Notes: a model not told the origin generated them from the sequence alone. Shown: positions 31,810 to 43,700, counted from the first letter of the stretch. The stretch is 45,316 nucleotides of DNA from an uncultured Bacteroidales bacterium (GCA_902788315.1 CADAJS010000032.1:1-45316), one strand, 5' to 3'. Translations and numbers: made by a program.

Positions 31810-34536
31810 TCAGTACGCCTCGGTGATGGTAAAGAAATCCAAGTCCTTTCCATACGTTTCAGGATGTTTCGCAATGTATTTGAGCCAATCCTTATCATCT
31901 TGCAAGAACTTCTTGGAGTCAGAGACGATGGGATGCTTGGCATTGCTCTCCTTGTCGTCGGCATACATGAGGGCATTCGAGGCATGCGGGTCTTCCCAGT
32001 AAGGCACCACGGTGTAGTATATCTGGTTGATGACCTCCTCACCCTTCTCGCCGATGAGCGACTTGTTCGCCTGCCAGTCGGTGTCGAACGTGAAGAGGAA
32101 GGTGTAGCGGCCCGAACGATTCGTATCGACCTTGAATTTCTTGTGCGAAGACTTGTAGCGTTTCTTCCACGGGTCGTACATCTTCAGGTCCAGGCCCCAA
32201 CCCTTCATGCGGTTTCCGCCCATCACATCTACAGTGACGTAGAACGAGTATCGGTATATGTTTTTTGCCATGACCCAAGTGTTATCACCCTGTCCCAGCA
32301 CGCTCCCCTGCTCACACATGCCCATATCCTTATAAGACACCTGTCCCGTCAGGGCCGTATAGATATACGGCTTTGCCACATACTGCCACGTGGCCTTTTC
32401 CTCCATGGTAATCATGTGGTCGGGGGTAATGTTTTCGAAGGCATCCCACGGGAACTCGTTCCTCGGGTCGTAGCCGTTCTTGTAGGTGTAGAAGATGGGC
32501 ACCATGTACACATAGTCTATCTGTCCCGTCTTATACTTCTTGGCCACGTCGTCGAGGTTGCCCTCCCACATGAAGGAGTACGACTTATCCCCCTCCACCG
32601 TTTTCCAGTCGCCCATGTCGGGCAGCGGTTCCCATCCGTATTGCACTTCGTCTCCTATCTGTGACCGCTGTGGCATCATATACTCCCAGTGTCCGTCCTC
32701 AATGGGGCCGAAGTAAATCTTCATGCCGGGATAGTATTTATATCGGCTCAGCAGGAAGTCGGCCATGACATCCATCTTGCGGGTCCACACGGTGGCACCG
32801 ACGAATCCCGTCGCATCGTCCTCGACACCCATGTAGTCGAGCAGATAGCCAAAGGTGACATTACTCGTCGTGCTGCCCACGTTAGGCCCTATCTGTAGTC
32901 GCTCGTCCACCAGCCAGTGGCTGTCGCCCGTCCATAGGGCATGGCTCCAAACATCCATGCCCAGCGGAGCCACGAACAGCTGCACGTCAAGGTACCATCT
33001 CATCTGGAACTTGGCCGAGCCGCTGATGTTGCTGTACGCGCTACCACCTTCAAACACTTGGACGGAAATGTTGACATCCCCCGAAGCGATTGCCTCACCA
33101 TTGAGGCCAAAGGTGACGCCCACACTGCATCCCACCTCGATGCCGGCATAGACACGACCGCTGACTCCCACCTTGATGGAGGCATTACCCAACGCCTCGC
33201 AATTGGTGAGGCTACCAGGTTCGAGGATTTCGTCCCAGTCTTTCTTCTCGCCATTCTCTACCTTATGATGGCTACGAATTTTGTCTGACGTATAGGTTAC
33301 CGACATCGAACACGACCCGTCAATCTCTAAGATGGGCGTCCACGAGGCACCTGCGACGATAGCGACGGGAATGCCGCATATATATCCCAGCGGGAAGCGT
33401 ATCTTGAAGTGGTCCCAGGTGGCTCTCGTGCCGATTTTCATCCCATTGTTCTTCGTCAGCAAATCAGCTCCGTACATCCGTAACTTATCCATCTGATCCA
33501 ACATCTGCCTCGAGTTGCCATAGGTGCTCTTCGATTCCCAGCTTCGCTTGAACACTGGAGAGACGGCTACCCCAGCCTCAGCCTTGATGGTATAGGTGGT
33601 CCACGAATCGACGTATTTGTATTCGTATTTTCTGTCTTTGTCTTCCTCGATGTGAGCCCTCTGGTAATCCACAATCTTCAGCCCGAGGCCGATGTATGGC
33701 GTCCAGTCAGCCAGCTTCCCTTTCGCCAAATTGTATCTGGCCGCATTGGCCGATTGGGTCATCAAAATGCCAAGACCATACCAAACGTTTGCCATACAGC
33801 CGCCCATTTCTTCCAGTCCATCCATGTCGCGCGTATCCCAGAACTGGTCGCAGAAAACTCTTTCGGCCACGCCCTTATTCGCCATCTCGTCGCTTTCTTC
33901 GATTTCATCGTCATCGCCACGTGTCCGCTGCATATAGCGTTTCAGCGACTTGCGTTTAGCGCCGGCTGGGCGCTTCCCCTTGGCCACGTCATAGTCGTTC
34001 CAGTCCATGATCACCGTGTCGCCCGTCACGGGGTCGGTCATCATCTCATAGCCATAATCTTCCAGTTCATCTAACGTAATCTCATTGAAGTCGGGGATGG
34101 GCACACCCGCGTCAAAGGTGAACTTCAGATGCTCATATACCTCGTCGGTGCTCACCTTGGTGGCCGTGACCTTCAGGATGCCTCCCAGATTCTCCACTTC
34201 TGTCACCTTGTGATTCAATCCCCAAGGCAGCTCATGCGTGATGTGCGAGGCCAGCTTCATGCCCACATAGGGCCGCCACTGCTGTGGAATCTGATCGCTA
34301 AAGTACAGGATACTATCACTCTCCACGCGCACCAGATATTTCTCCTGGATGTTCTCTGTCACGTTGAGTACGCTGTCGGCAAACTGGTAGGATACCGTGC
34401 CATACTCGTTCGACTCCGTGTATATCTCGTCCATGCCCCGCTCTTCCTCGGGAACGTAGTACTCCTCCATCGAGAGCGTGCACCCCGCCTGCATCAGGAA
34501 CAGGAGCACGAACGGTATATAGACTAACCTTCTCAT
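31810..34536 (-). CDS. Large lipoprotein of unknown function, last gene of a surface-protein cluster
   Basis: The 908-residue protein has a lipobox Cys at 19 (LMQAGC). I do not recognise the family. After an acidic stretch (YVPEEERGMDEIYTE) there is a beta-rich region to about 170. A basic/acidic linker follows (about 185-215: KGKRPAGAKRKSLKR then RGDDDEIEESDE). A central region of about 230-600 is Gly-rich and amphipathic beta (GLGLKIVDYQ, GVSGRVYAGIEVG). The rest is beta-rich and rich in Tyr and Trp, ending FFTITEAY. The central alternating pattern could be a beta-barrel-like or large beta-sandwich domain. No catalytic motif. It lies 55 bases after the BIG2-like lipoprotein gene in a minus-strand cluster of four. 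Confidence 0.8.
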   Translation of the reverse strand: MRRLVYIPFVLLFLMQAGCTLSMEEYYVPEEERGMDEIYTESNEYGTVSYQFADSVLNVTENIQEKYLVRVESDSILYFSDQIPQQWRPYVGMKLASHITHELPWGLNHKVTEVENLGGILKVTATKVSTDEVYEHLKFTFDAGVPIPDFNEITLDELEDYGYEMMTDPVTGDTVIMDWNDYDVAKGKRPAGAKRKSLKRYMQRTRGDDDEIEESDEMANKGVAERVFCDQFWDTRDMDGLEEMGGCMANVWYGLGILMTQSANAARYNLAKGKLADWTPYIGLGLKIVDYQRAHIEEDKDRKYEYKYVDSWTTYTIKAEAGVAVSPVFKRSWESKSTYGNSRQMLDQMDKLRMYGADLLTKNNGMKIGTRATWDHFKIRFPLGYICGIPVAIVAGASWTPILEIDGSCSMSVTYTSDKIRSHHKVENGEKKDWDEILEPGSLTNCEALGNASIKVGVSGRVYAGIEVGCSVGVTFGLNGEAIASGDVNISVQVFEGGSAYSNISGSAKFQMRWYLDVQLFVAPLGMDVWSHALWTGDSHWLVDERLQIGPNVGSTTSNVTFGYLLDYMGVEDDATGFVGATVWTRKMDVMADFLLSRYKYYPGMKIYFGPIEDGHWEYMMPQRSQIGDEVQYGWEPLPDMGDWKTVEGDKSYSFMWEGNLDDVAKKYKTGQIDYVYMVPIFYTYKNGYDPRNEFPWDAFENITPDHMITMEEKATWQYVAKPYIYTALTGQVSYKDMGMCEQGSVLGQGDNTWVMAKNIYRYSFYVTVDVMGGNRMKGWGLDLKMYDPWKKRYKSSHKKFKVDTNRSGRYTFLFTFDTDWQANKSLIGEKGEEVINQIYYTVVPYWEDPHASNALMYADDKESNAKHPIVSDSKKFLQDDKDWLKYIAKHPETYGKDLDFFTITEAY

Positions 34537-34540
34537 GGCA

Positions 34541-34595
34541 AATTGTGAATTATGAATTGTGAATTATGAATTATGAATTATGAATTATGAATTAG
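34541..34595. repeat. 7-bp micro-repeat (AATTATG), nearly eight copies
   Basis: AATTGTG, AATTATG, AATTGTG, then four AATTATG and a partial unit fill the whole gap between two lipoprotein genes. The end of the array overlaps the TAA of the upstream gene (34592-34594). Confidence 0.85.
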
Positions 34596-35344
34596 AACTC
34601 GATCTTGTAGAGCCTCGACAGCGTGCCGTGGGTGGCTCCGTCGAATTCGACGCTCTGTGCGCTGCGGTAGAGCCAATGATTCTTCCGGTCGTAGAGGCGG
34701 AAGTTGATGCGGTCGCGAAACACCACGGGGGGATCGTTAGGATCATCGGGATCATCGGGGACTCCGCCGCCTGGCTGCGAGGGGTCGTCCGTCTGCCGGT
34801 CGGCACCGACACGCAACTGCATCAGCGGCACTCCGAAGAAGTTCAGGTCCTCGCCCACCCCACGGCATTCCTCACCCACGAAGGCGCCCACCACCATGTC
34901 CTCCGTCAGCGGTTCCCCGTTCAGGGTGACGTCGGCATAGAACACCGTCTCGTAGGGGTACATCTCCTGGCTCGGAACGAAGGGAGTGAGCACGCACACC
35001 GAGCAGCTGTCCTTCAGCCGGGCAAAGACGGACTCCACGTAGATTTTGGTCCAGCCAGTGCCTACGGCGGTGATAAGTCCCGTCAGCGTGTTTACACTGA
35101 CTACCTCCGGGTCGGACGACATGACCAGCACGTCGTTCAGCTTCAGCGTGTCGGGGTCGAACATGGGGCGTATCTGCATCGTGTCGCCCCGCTCCACATA
35201 GAGGGTATCGTAATCCAGCCTCATCTTCGCCACTATCTTCTGTAGGTCGTCATCGACCTCAAAGTCCAGGAGACCGCAGCCTGTGAGCTGTGCCATCAGG
35301 GCCGTGCAGCACAGCAGGCGGGCAATATGGATGATCTTCTTCAT
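34592..35344 (-). CDS. Small lipoprotein with a BIG2-like Ig domain
   Basis: The 250-residue protein has a lipobox Cys at 23 (QLTGC). Residues about 45-115 look like one Ig-like group 2 domain (LYVERGDTMQIRPMFDPDTL, VMSSDPEVVSVN, GLITAVGTGWTKI). The next 50 residues (FYADVTLNGEPLTEDMVVGA, FVGEECRG) are a beta unit often seen at the ends of Bacteroidales surface proteins. A Pro/Asp/Gly-rich linker (PGGGVPDDPDDPNDPP) then leads to a C-terminal strand region. It could act as a small anchoring or joining subunit. Gaps of 73 and 55 bases separate it from its neighbours, and both are filled with micro-repeats. Confidence 0.8.
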   Translation of the reverse strand: MKKIIHIARLLCCTALMAQLTGCGLLDFEVDDDLQKIVAKMRLDYDTLYVERGDTMQIRPMFDPDTLKLNDVLVMSSDPEVVSVNTLTGLITAVGTGWTKIYVESVFARLKDSCSVCVLTPFVPSQEMYPYETVFYADVTLNGEPLTEDMVVGAFVGEECRGVGEDLNFFGVPLMQLRVGADRQTDDPSQPGGGVPDDPDDPNDPPVVFRDRINFRLYDRKNHWLYRSAQSVEFDGATHGTLSRLYKIEF

Positions 35345-35356
35345 AGCTTTATCTTT

Positions 35357-35410
35357 TCATTATAGGTACTATAGATACTATTGGAACTATAGGCACTATA
35401 GATATTCTCC
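35357..35410. repeat. 9-bp micro-repeat (NNACTATAG) between the FN3 and BIG2 genes
   Basis: Consecutive 9-mers TCATTATAG, GTACTATAG, ATACTATTG, GAACTATAG, GCACTATAG fill the junction. It is the same unit and strand as the array between the Fkp halves. Confidence 0.8.
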
Positions 35411-35417
35411 TCTCATT

Positions 35418-37733
35418 CTATTCTTTCTTGGGCACTGCGACATGCACGGGCTTCGAGTCCAGGCTGCGGCGCCCGTCCTCGAATTGCAGGCGCACGTAGT
35501 AGTCGGCCTCCTCGCCCGCCTTCAGAGCATGCTCCGTATAGACATGGTCGCCCTTATCGACAGCCATGTAATAGCGGAACCCGTCCTCGCCGGGGCCGCG
35601 GCGGAAGACAGCCCAGTACCAGTCGCCCTCGGGCAGCGCCTTCTCGTCATAGCTCCAGTCCAGCAAGACCATCTCCGTGTCCTCGCGGTAGGAGCCCTTC
35701 AGCTCAATGCTCACATCGAAGATGCGGGGTCCCGTGTGGCGCCAGCTGACGGCCAGACTCTTGCTGATGAAGGGCGAGGCGTTAGTGCTCTCCATCCAGT
35801 AGTAGTAGCGCTCATTCTGCGAATAGGGCGGGTTCTCGTCCACGCGGATGATGCAGCTGTCCTGCCGCACGCTGTCGGCATTCCAGGTGCCTATGGCCTC
35901 TGGCTCGCCCTCCTCGCCGAGGCGGCGGTAGAGGGTGTGCTCCTGCATGTCGGCATCGTTACCGACTATCCACTCCATGTGTATGTTCGTCTCGTCCTGA
36001 TTAGAACGGCCCAGATGGGGCTCCGTGGGCGGCGTGACGTGGGGGCGCAGCACCTGGATCCAGGGACTCCACTCGCCCACGTTCGTGGACCAGTCTATCG
36101 CGCGTACCTTATAATATACGTACTTCTGGTTGGCGTTGAGGGCTACGGAGTCGGTGTACATCGTCTGGCGTATGCCACCCGTGTTGCGCACGAGGAAGTT
36201 GTGCGTGGTGTCGTTGGCAAAGGCGATGTCGAAGTAGTCGATGTCGTCGTCCTCGGGCCAGGGCTGCCACGTGAGGTCGATGTATGCCCACTGCCGTGCC
36301 AGCAGCGCGGTGTCCTTCTCCAGGTCGATCTTCCGCACGCTGGCCCGCAGGTTGGCAGGCGTCTTCGGAGCCTGGAAGTCCGTGAGGTGGATCTGCTGCA
36401 TGAAGGACTTCGACTCGTTGCCCGCATGGTCATAGGCGGCGATGTACATCATGCCCGTGCGCTTACCCGTCATGTCAAGGCTGATGATGGTGTCCGTGGG
36501 TGCCAGCAGGTCGAGGTTCATCATCTGCCAGGGTGCTGCGTCGTTGTCGCGCATAGGACGGTAATAGACGCGGTAGCCTTCGAAGTCCTGCTCCAGGGTG
36601 TCCTTCTCCCAGACCACGTGGGCGATGACCTTGGCCATGGGGTCGTTGTCGTCGGGTCGTTCGACGACGATGTACTTGATATTCGGCGGTGTGGGCGGCT
36701 GCACGTCGCGGACGAAGATGCGCCGTTCGGCTGGTTTACTCAGTTCACCGAAGGGGTCATAGCCCATGATACGGTACTCCCACATGCCCAGCGAGGGCAC
36801 CGAGTCGTGGATGACGCAATAGTCCTCGCCCTCGGGCTGCTCCACCATGGGCACGTAGGGCTTCTGTGTCACGCGGTGCCAGGTGTCGCTGACGCTCTTT
36901 CCGTCGAGGGTGGACACCTGTCGGCGCTCCACCTCATAGCTGCTGTGGTCCTTGTCCCACCATCCGAGCATCAGCGCGTAGGGTGTTGACAGGCTGTCCA
37001 CCATGCGTGGTTCGTAGGGCTCCGGCTCGTAGGGTTCGTTCTTCACACCCTCGACGACTCCGGGCTCAAAGATGAGCTTGCCTCCGTTCTCCCACACCGT
37101 GGGCTGCACGTAGTAGTCGTAGGTCACGCCGCGTTCCACGCTGCGGTCCGTGAATCGCACGGCAAGGTCGGTGGCCAGGTCCTTTCGCCAGTCGGCCACC
37201 AGCATGCCGAATCCGTAGCTGATGTCCTGGTCGCTACTGCAGTTCTGCGTCTGGTCGGCAAAACCGTCGCGATGTTTGTGGGCATTCTCCTTCTCGCCGT
37301 AGAGCAGTCCCATGGCGATGTAGGCATTGCTGTCGTTGGCCGCATACTTCTGCCGGAACTGGTCGAGGGTCAGCGGGCACAGTTCGTAGGCCAGCGTGTC
37401 GATGCGGAACTCGGGGATCTCCACGCTGTCACCATCGAGCGTCCCCTCCGGCATGTGGACCACGCGCAGGACGTTGACGCCCAGACGTGCCAGGTAGTTG
37501 TAGGAGGTGAAGTCCTCGGCCACCCACCGCAGCACGATGCTGTCGCCGTAGGCGCGCGTCAGCAGGTGGATCTTCGAGGTGACGAGCGGTTCCACCCACG
37601 GCTCTGCCACGGTGGTGTGGGGGTTCTGGGTGGCGGTGCTGTCGGGCTCCTGTGCCGCTGCCGGTAGGGCTGCGGCCAGGAGGGCTGTGCTGAGTATGAT
37701 AGACTTGAGTTTCATATCTAATATCTTCTTCAT
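35418..37733 (-). CDS. Secreted protein with multiple fibronectin type III-like domains
   Basis: The ATG at 37733 follows GGAG closely. A GTG at 37742 or an ATG at 37715 is also possible; all give a signal peptide ending near LPAAAQ. About 771 residues. Repeated fibronectin type III-like segments can be seen from about 330 on: QPPTPPNIKYIVVERPDDND with YRVYYRPM, then APKTPANLRASVRKIDLEKD with DIAFAND, then TPPTEPHLGRSNQDETNIHM with HTLYRR. About 60-320 contains YDYYVQPTVWENGG and is also beta-rich. There is no lipobox or enzyme motif. It probably serves as an extended periplasmic or surface spacer or adhesive. It follows the giant DUF285 protein gene by 25 bases. Confidence 0.82.
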   Translation of the reverse strand: MKKILDMKLKSIILSTALLAAALPAAAQEPDSTATQNPHTTVAEPWVEPLVTSKIHLLTRAYGDSIVLRWVAEDFTSYNYLARLGVNVLRVVHMPEGTLDGDSVEIPEFRIDTLAYELCPLTLDQFRQKYAANDSNAYIAMGLLYGEKENAHKHRDGFADQTQNCSSDQDISYGFGMLVADWRKDLATDLAVRFTDRSVERGVTYDYYVQPTVWENGGKLIFEPGVVEGVKNEPYEPEPYEPRMVDSLSTPYALMLGWWDKDHSSYEVERRQVSTLDGKSVSDTWHRVTQKPYVPMVEQPEGEDYCVIHDSVPSLGMWEYRIMGYDPFGELSKPAERRIFVRDVQPPTPPNIKYIVVERPDDNDPMAKVIAHVVWEKDTLEQDFEGYRVYYRPMRDNDAAPWQMMNLDLLAPTDTIISLDMTGKRTGMMYIAAYDHAGNESKSFMQQIHLTDFQAPKTPANLRASVRKIDLEKDTALLARQWAYIDLTWQPWPEDDDIDYFDIAFANDTTHNFLVRNTGGIRQTMYTDSVALNANQKYVYYKVRAIDWSTNVGEWSPWIQVLRPHVTPPTEPHLGRSNQDETNIHMEWIVGNDADMQEHTLYRRLGEEGEPEAIGTWNADSVRQDSCIIRVDENPPYSQNERYYYWMESTNASPFISKSLAVSWRHTGPRIFDVSIELKGSYREDTEMVLLDWSYDEKALPEGDWYWAVFRRGPGEDGFRYYMAVDKGDHVYTEHALKAGEEADYYVRLQFEDGRRSLDSKPVHVAVPKKE

Positions 37734-37758
37734 TTTCTCCACGTGTTTACTTCGTTCA

Positions 37759-40700
37759 TCAATCCTCGGTAACCGTTATCTGCGCCCATTTCTCCATTGT
37801 CATGCTCGTGCCGTACCCGACATATTCCTTGAACCACGACATCTTGCTGCCGGGGCGTCCGAGATTCTTCATCGTGGTGACCATGTTGGTCTTGGGCGTG
37901 CCGCTGTTACAGTCGGTGATGACCACAGTCTTATTACCAATGCTGGAATTCTTGTTGTTCGTCGTTACGCGAACATTATTGTTCATCTGGATAGTGGCTT
38001 TGTTGCATCCGCTGAACATGTAGTTTGCCTTGCTCGCCTGGGGCGACCACTGACTCTTCATCCGCATGTCGATATCGGTCAGTTCGGAGCAATTGTAGAA
38101 TGCATAGGTCACGTCGGTAGAGGCCGAGAGGGTGAAGTTGCTGATGTTTATTTCCTTCAGTTTACTGCATTCATAGAACATGCTGTTCATATTGGTCAGG
38201 GCCGATGTCTTCCACTTGCTCAGATCGAGCCACTTGATGCCTTTGCAGTAGGCGAACATGCTGGCCATGTTCTTCACCTTCGACACGTTGAAGTTCTCCA
38301 CGTTGAGTCGGTAGTAGTTATTATTCTGGTCCTTGATGCCCTCGCATTCGTAGAACATACGGTACATCGTGGTGACGTTTGCGGTGTTCCACTTGCTGAG
38401 GTTCAGCGATGAGATCTTCTTGCAGCCCTTGAACATGGCTTCCATCGTGGTGACGTTGCCCGTCTCCCATTCCAAGGGGTTGTATCGGTCAAAACTGCCA
38501 GCCCATTTCTCGCATCCTTCGAACATGTGGGACATGTCCTTCACGCTCTGAGTGTTGAGGCTGGTCACGGGGATGGAGGTCAGGGACTTGCAGTTGTAGA
38601 ACATATAGCTCATGGTCGTCACCTTGGACGTATTAAAGTTGAATTCGCTGTTGAAGGAGAGGTTGGTCAGATTCTCGCAACCGGAGAACATGCTGTTCAT
38701 GGCCGTGCAATTGTCTGCCTTCCACTTGCTCAGGTCGAGCTTCGTCACGGCCTTGCAGTGCCAGAACATGTGGGCCATGTTGCTGACGTGTGACGTCTCG
38801 GTCCATCCGCTGACGTCGATGGTGGCGAGGCTCTCACACTCATAGAACATACAGCCCAGGTTGATGGTGATGGAGGACGTGAGGTAGCTCCACTCCGTGA
38901 GAAGTTTGCTGACATCGACGGTTTTCAGGAGCTTGCAGCTACGGAACATATTGTAGTAACTCTGGCAGGAGCTGGTCTTCAGGTTCGGCAGGCCGTTTAC
39001 GGCGGTCAGCTTCGTACATTCCTTGAACCAGTTGGCACAACTGCTCACGGCATAGTTGGCCATCGACTCGTGGATGACGGCGGTGGTCATGGTTCCCTTG
39101 ACGGTTTCGAGCCAGGGCGTGCTGCCGCTGCTGAGCTTCCAGACGTTGGTGATGGTGGTGCCGTTCCATTTGCCTCCAGCCTTGTACTCCTTGCCGTAGT
39201 AGAAGGTCAGTGTCTTGTTCGAGGAGGTCCAGATGGCCTGTCCGGACTTCTTGTCCGAAGCCACGAAGTCGCCGTTCGTGTCATCGGACTTCTCGATGAA
39301 GCCCAGTTTGTTGATGATGGGGCTCTTCACCGTGTTCAGTATGGACTGGGTGGCCGTAATCTCACACTTCTTCACGCTGCTGAAGGCGTAGGAGGCCTTC
39401 GTGGACAACTTCGGGAAGTTGAAGCCACTGCCCACGAAGAGCTGGTGCAACTTGCCCATGTCGTAGAAGAGGTAGTTGGCATTGGTCACGGCATCGGTGG
39501 ACATCATGCTCACGTTGAGCTGCTCCAACGACGAGCATTTGTAGAACATGCAGTACATGCTGGTCACCTTCGAGGTGCTGCTGAAGCGCGTCAGCACGAG
39601 TTTCTTCAGGTTCGTGCATTCTCCGAACATGTTGGAGAAGGTGGTCACCTGATTGGTGCCCCAGAGCGGGAGGCTGTTGTCGAAGACCAGTTCCGTCAGG
39701 CCCTTGCAGCCGGAGAACATATAGGACATGTCCGTGACGCTGTAGACGGTGCATAGGTTCTCCAGTCCGGTGATGCTCTTCACCTTCTCGCAGCCGCGGA
39801 ACCATCCCTTGGTGGAGGTGGGGCGTGCGTTGGCGAAGGTCTTGTCGATGACGATGTTGGTGACGTCGGCCTTGACAGCCTTGGTCCACGGTGTCCATTC
39901 GAGGGTGTTCTTGAGCACGGCATCGCCGCTCCACTTCTGGGTCACGGTCTGTCCGCCGAACGTGGTGCCCACGGGCATGCCGTAGTAGAAGGTCAGCGTC
40001 TTGTTGCCCTTGGTCCAGATGATCTGGGCCGTCTGGGCAGCGTTCTCGTCGTAGAAGTTGCCATTGGTGCCCACGCGGAAGCCCAGCTTGCCGGTGAAGT
40101 TGCTCTTGATGGTGCTCAGCTTGGCAGAGGGCACCAGGACGGCCAAGTCGTGGACGCTGGTGAAGGCCGTGGTGGTCGTCGTCACGCCGCTGACATCGAA
40201 GTTGGTGCCGAGGGTGAGCTTGCGCAGCTCGGTGCAGCCCTTGAACATATTCGCCATGCTCTTCACGTTCGTGACATTCCAGGTCGAGAGGTCGAGTTCC
40301 ATGCCCTGAGTACCCTCGAACATCGAATTCATGCTGGTGACGTTCTTGGTGTCGAAGTCCTTGATGCCCTTCAGCGAAGTATCCCCGAGCTTGCTGCAAC
40401 CGTAGAACATATACGTCATGTTCGTCACCTTCGAGGTGTTGAAGCTCGAGAGCGGAACGCTGCTGAGGTTCGAGCAACCATAGAACATATAGGACATGTC
40501 CGTCACGTTGGCTGTGCGCGGATAGTTGGTGCTGCTGATAGACGCCAGCTTCGTGCATTTGTTGAACATATATGACGTATTCGTCAGCGTGCTCGACGAG
40601 CCGAAGACGGCGGGCATGTTCACCATGCTGGAGCAGCCGTCGAACATGTGGGACGCATCCGTGGCATTGTTAGGCCGCAGGTAGCCGTCGGTGGTGGTCA

Positions 40701-43700
40701 GGTTGCGACAGCCCATGAACATATAGCTGAGGTCCTTGGCCGCACTGACATCCATATAGTTCAGGCCCTTAATCTCAGTCAGCGAAGCCATGTTACTGAA
40801 ATAGTTCCTGGCATTCATAATCTTGACGCCGCTGAACGAACTGTGGATGTACACCTTCGTCACCTTCGACAACATTATATATGCCTTGTCATATTCATAT
40901 ACCTTGGCATACCAAGGCGGCTCCTTTGAGCTGTTCTGCATCGTGACTCCAGAGAAGACTTTCTCGATGGTGTAGCCCGAGTAGGGGCTGATGTTACACT
41001 GGTCGCCGGCCTTCAGGGTGGTACGACCGCCGTAGAGCATCATCTCATAGCCCGTGCCGCTGCGCAACAGGAAGGCATTGCAGGGCACAACGAGCACGCG
41101 GTTGGGGAAGGTGGAAGCCGAGCAGACGTTGACCACGCGCGTGGCATCCGACGGGATGTAGATGTAGCACGGGCGGTTGACGTTGTAGAACATGTTGCTC
41201 GCATTCGTCAGCCTGGAGAAGTCATTGGCACCCAGATAGAGTTCCTCCAGTGCCGAGCAGTCGTAGAACATACGCTCCATCGTGGTCACCTTGGCCGTGT
41301 TGTTCTTCGACATGTCAGCATTCTTCAGGCTCAAACAGCCATTGAACATATAGGACATCTTGGTGACGTTGGCCGTCGAACTGAACTCGGGAACGGACGT
41401 CAAGCTGCTGCATCCGCTGAACATGCTGGTCATGTCAGTCACCTTGTCGCTGGTGATTGAGGATCTGATGTTCTCCAGGCTGGAGCAGCCGTAGAACATG
41501 CGTCCCATGTCGGTGACGCTCGAACCACCGACTAATGACATTGTTTTCAGGCTGGAACAGTTCTCGAACATGCGGTATGTGGTGGTCACCTTCGAACCCC
41601 CACCCAGATCCACCGACTCTAACTTGGAGCATCCGCTGAACATTCCGGTCATGTCGGTCACTTTCGGTACCACGAACTTACTGTCTTTGCTGTCTGCGCC
41701 GAAGACGAAATCTCCGAGGTGAAGTTTCGTCAGCTTGCTGCATCCGGCAAACATCTCGCGCATGTTGGTGACATTCTCGGTGTTGAGGTGCGGCAGGCCA
41801 TGGATGGTGGTCAACTGCGAGAAGTTCTTGAACCAATAGGCGGTGCTCTTCGGCATGGCCTTGGCGAAGTCCTTGTCGATATAGATGGTGCGAACAGAGG
41901 ACGCGCCGGTGCTCCACTTGGGCGAGCTGTAGGTGTCGATGACGTCGTCGCCTTTCCAGACGCCCTTGACGGTAACGGTGAGCTTCGTGGTCTTATGATT
42001 GGCGAAGATGACATTCATGCCCGTCATGGAGCCGTCGAAGTCCAGATAGGACGCGGAGATGGTGTAGGTGTTGCCCGTCTTGTAATTGTCCGGCTTATAG
42101 ACAAAAAGGAGGACGTCCTCGCCGCTGTCGGTGCGGCCATAGACGACCTTGGCACGCTCGTCGGGCTGTGCCACCTTGCGGCCGGGAATCTGGTTGGCCA
42201 CTCTCGTCACCAGTCCGGAGAAGTAGTAGCACGTGAGCGAACTGCCTACGCCCTTGAACATATCCGCATCATAGCTGCCCCACGGTTGTGGGTTGAGGGC
42301 ATCCATGCGGAGGGTGCGCAGGGCGGTGCAGCCGTCGAACATGTGTTCGCACATGTAGTAGTCGTCGTCTGTACCGGCGATGCCGCTGATGTCGATGCTC
42401 GTGAGTTTCTTGCAGCCGGCAAACATGCGGCTGGTGCTCATTAGAGCCTCGCCCGTGAAGCTGCTCAGGTCGAGCGACGTCAGCGACTCGCAATTCTCGA
42501 ACATGGAGGTCATGCCCTTCACCGAGGGAGTGGTGAATTTAGTCAGGTCGAGCGACTTCAGCTTGACGCAGCCGTCGAACATGTGGGACATGGAGGTGAC
42601 GTTCTGCGTATATTGCCAGTCTTTGCAGTCCACGGTCTCTAAGTTCTTACAACCGGCAAACATGTAGGACATGTTGGTCGTCGAGGGGTTGCAAATGAAT
42701 CTCAGGCCCGTCACTTCCTTCACATTCTTGAAGTCCTGGAAGAGTCTGCTGAGGTCCTTCGTCATCTCGAGGGGCATGAGCGTACTTTGCTGATGGATGT
42801 AGATCTTGACACAATTGTCGCGGATGCTGTTTATCTGCCAATTCCTGTCTATCACATCGTCGCGAATCCAGACGCGGGAAACGGTGCCAAGGGACTTATT
42901 GCCCACGTGGGGAATGTAGCTGCTGCCCACGGATATGATCTTGCTGGTGGCCTGGAAGACGAGCGTCTTGGTGTCCTCGAGCCAGAACACCTGTGGGATT
43001 TCCTTTTCGTAGTGCGTCTCGCGGAACTCGTCCTGTGCCTCCACCTGGCTGTACATGTCGCCGAGGTTCTTCACGCCGTTGCCCTCGCAGACGTTCACCG
43101 TCTGCTCCCACGGGCCGCCGCCGCGGCCGGAAGTCGCAGAGGTGACGACGTACTGTCCCTTCTGGATGTCATAGGCATCCACACGGTAGATGCGCGCCTT
43201 GAAGCGGGTGACAGCCTCCAGAGCCTTGCTGCGCTGGAAGTTATCCCAGTTCACATGGCTGTTGGTGGGATAGTTCTCGGTGTACTTGTCGGTGTAGGTG
43301 CTGAAGACGTAGTCCTTGTAGCTCTTGCTGCCCACGACGTGGGTGGTGTTCGAGTTGCTTCCGGTAAGACGGAAGAAAAGGAGGTTGGAGGCGCGGGTGT
43401 CCCAGCGCATGCTGAGGCGTGCGTTGGCGGGGTCGCCGTCGCCCGAGGAGAGGTCGTTGCTGCCGATGGAGGCACCGAGGGTGCGGTAGTCCTTGTTGAG
43501 ACGCTGGGCGTTCATCGTGGGTGCGGCATAGGTGGAAGCCACGTTGTCGCTGCCGAAGCAGCCTCCGAAGATGAGCGGCAGCTGATAGTACGGCAAGCGC
43601 ACAGTGTAGCCTCGCTGGCTCACCTCGAGATACTGTCCGCGATGCAGGCTGTTCCACTTTTTCAGGGCGGCATTGAGGCCGTCGTCGAACGACGGGCTGT

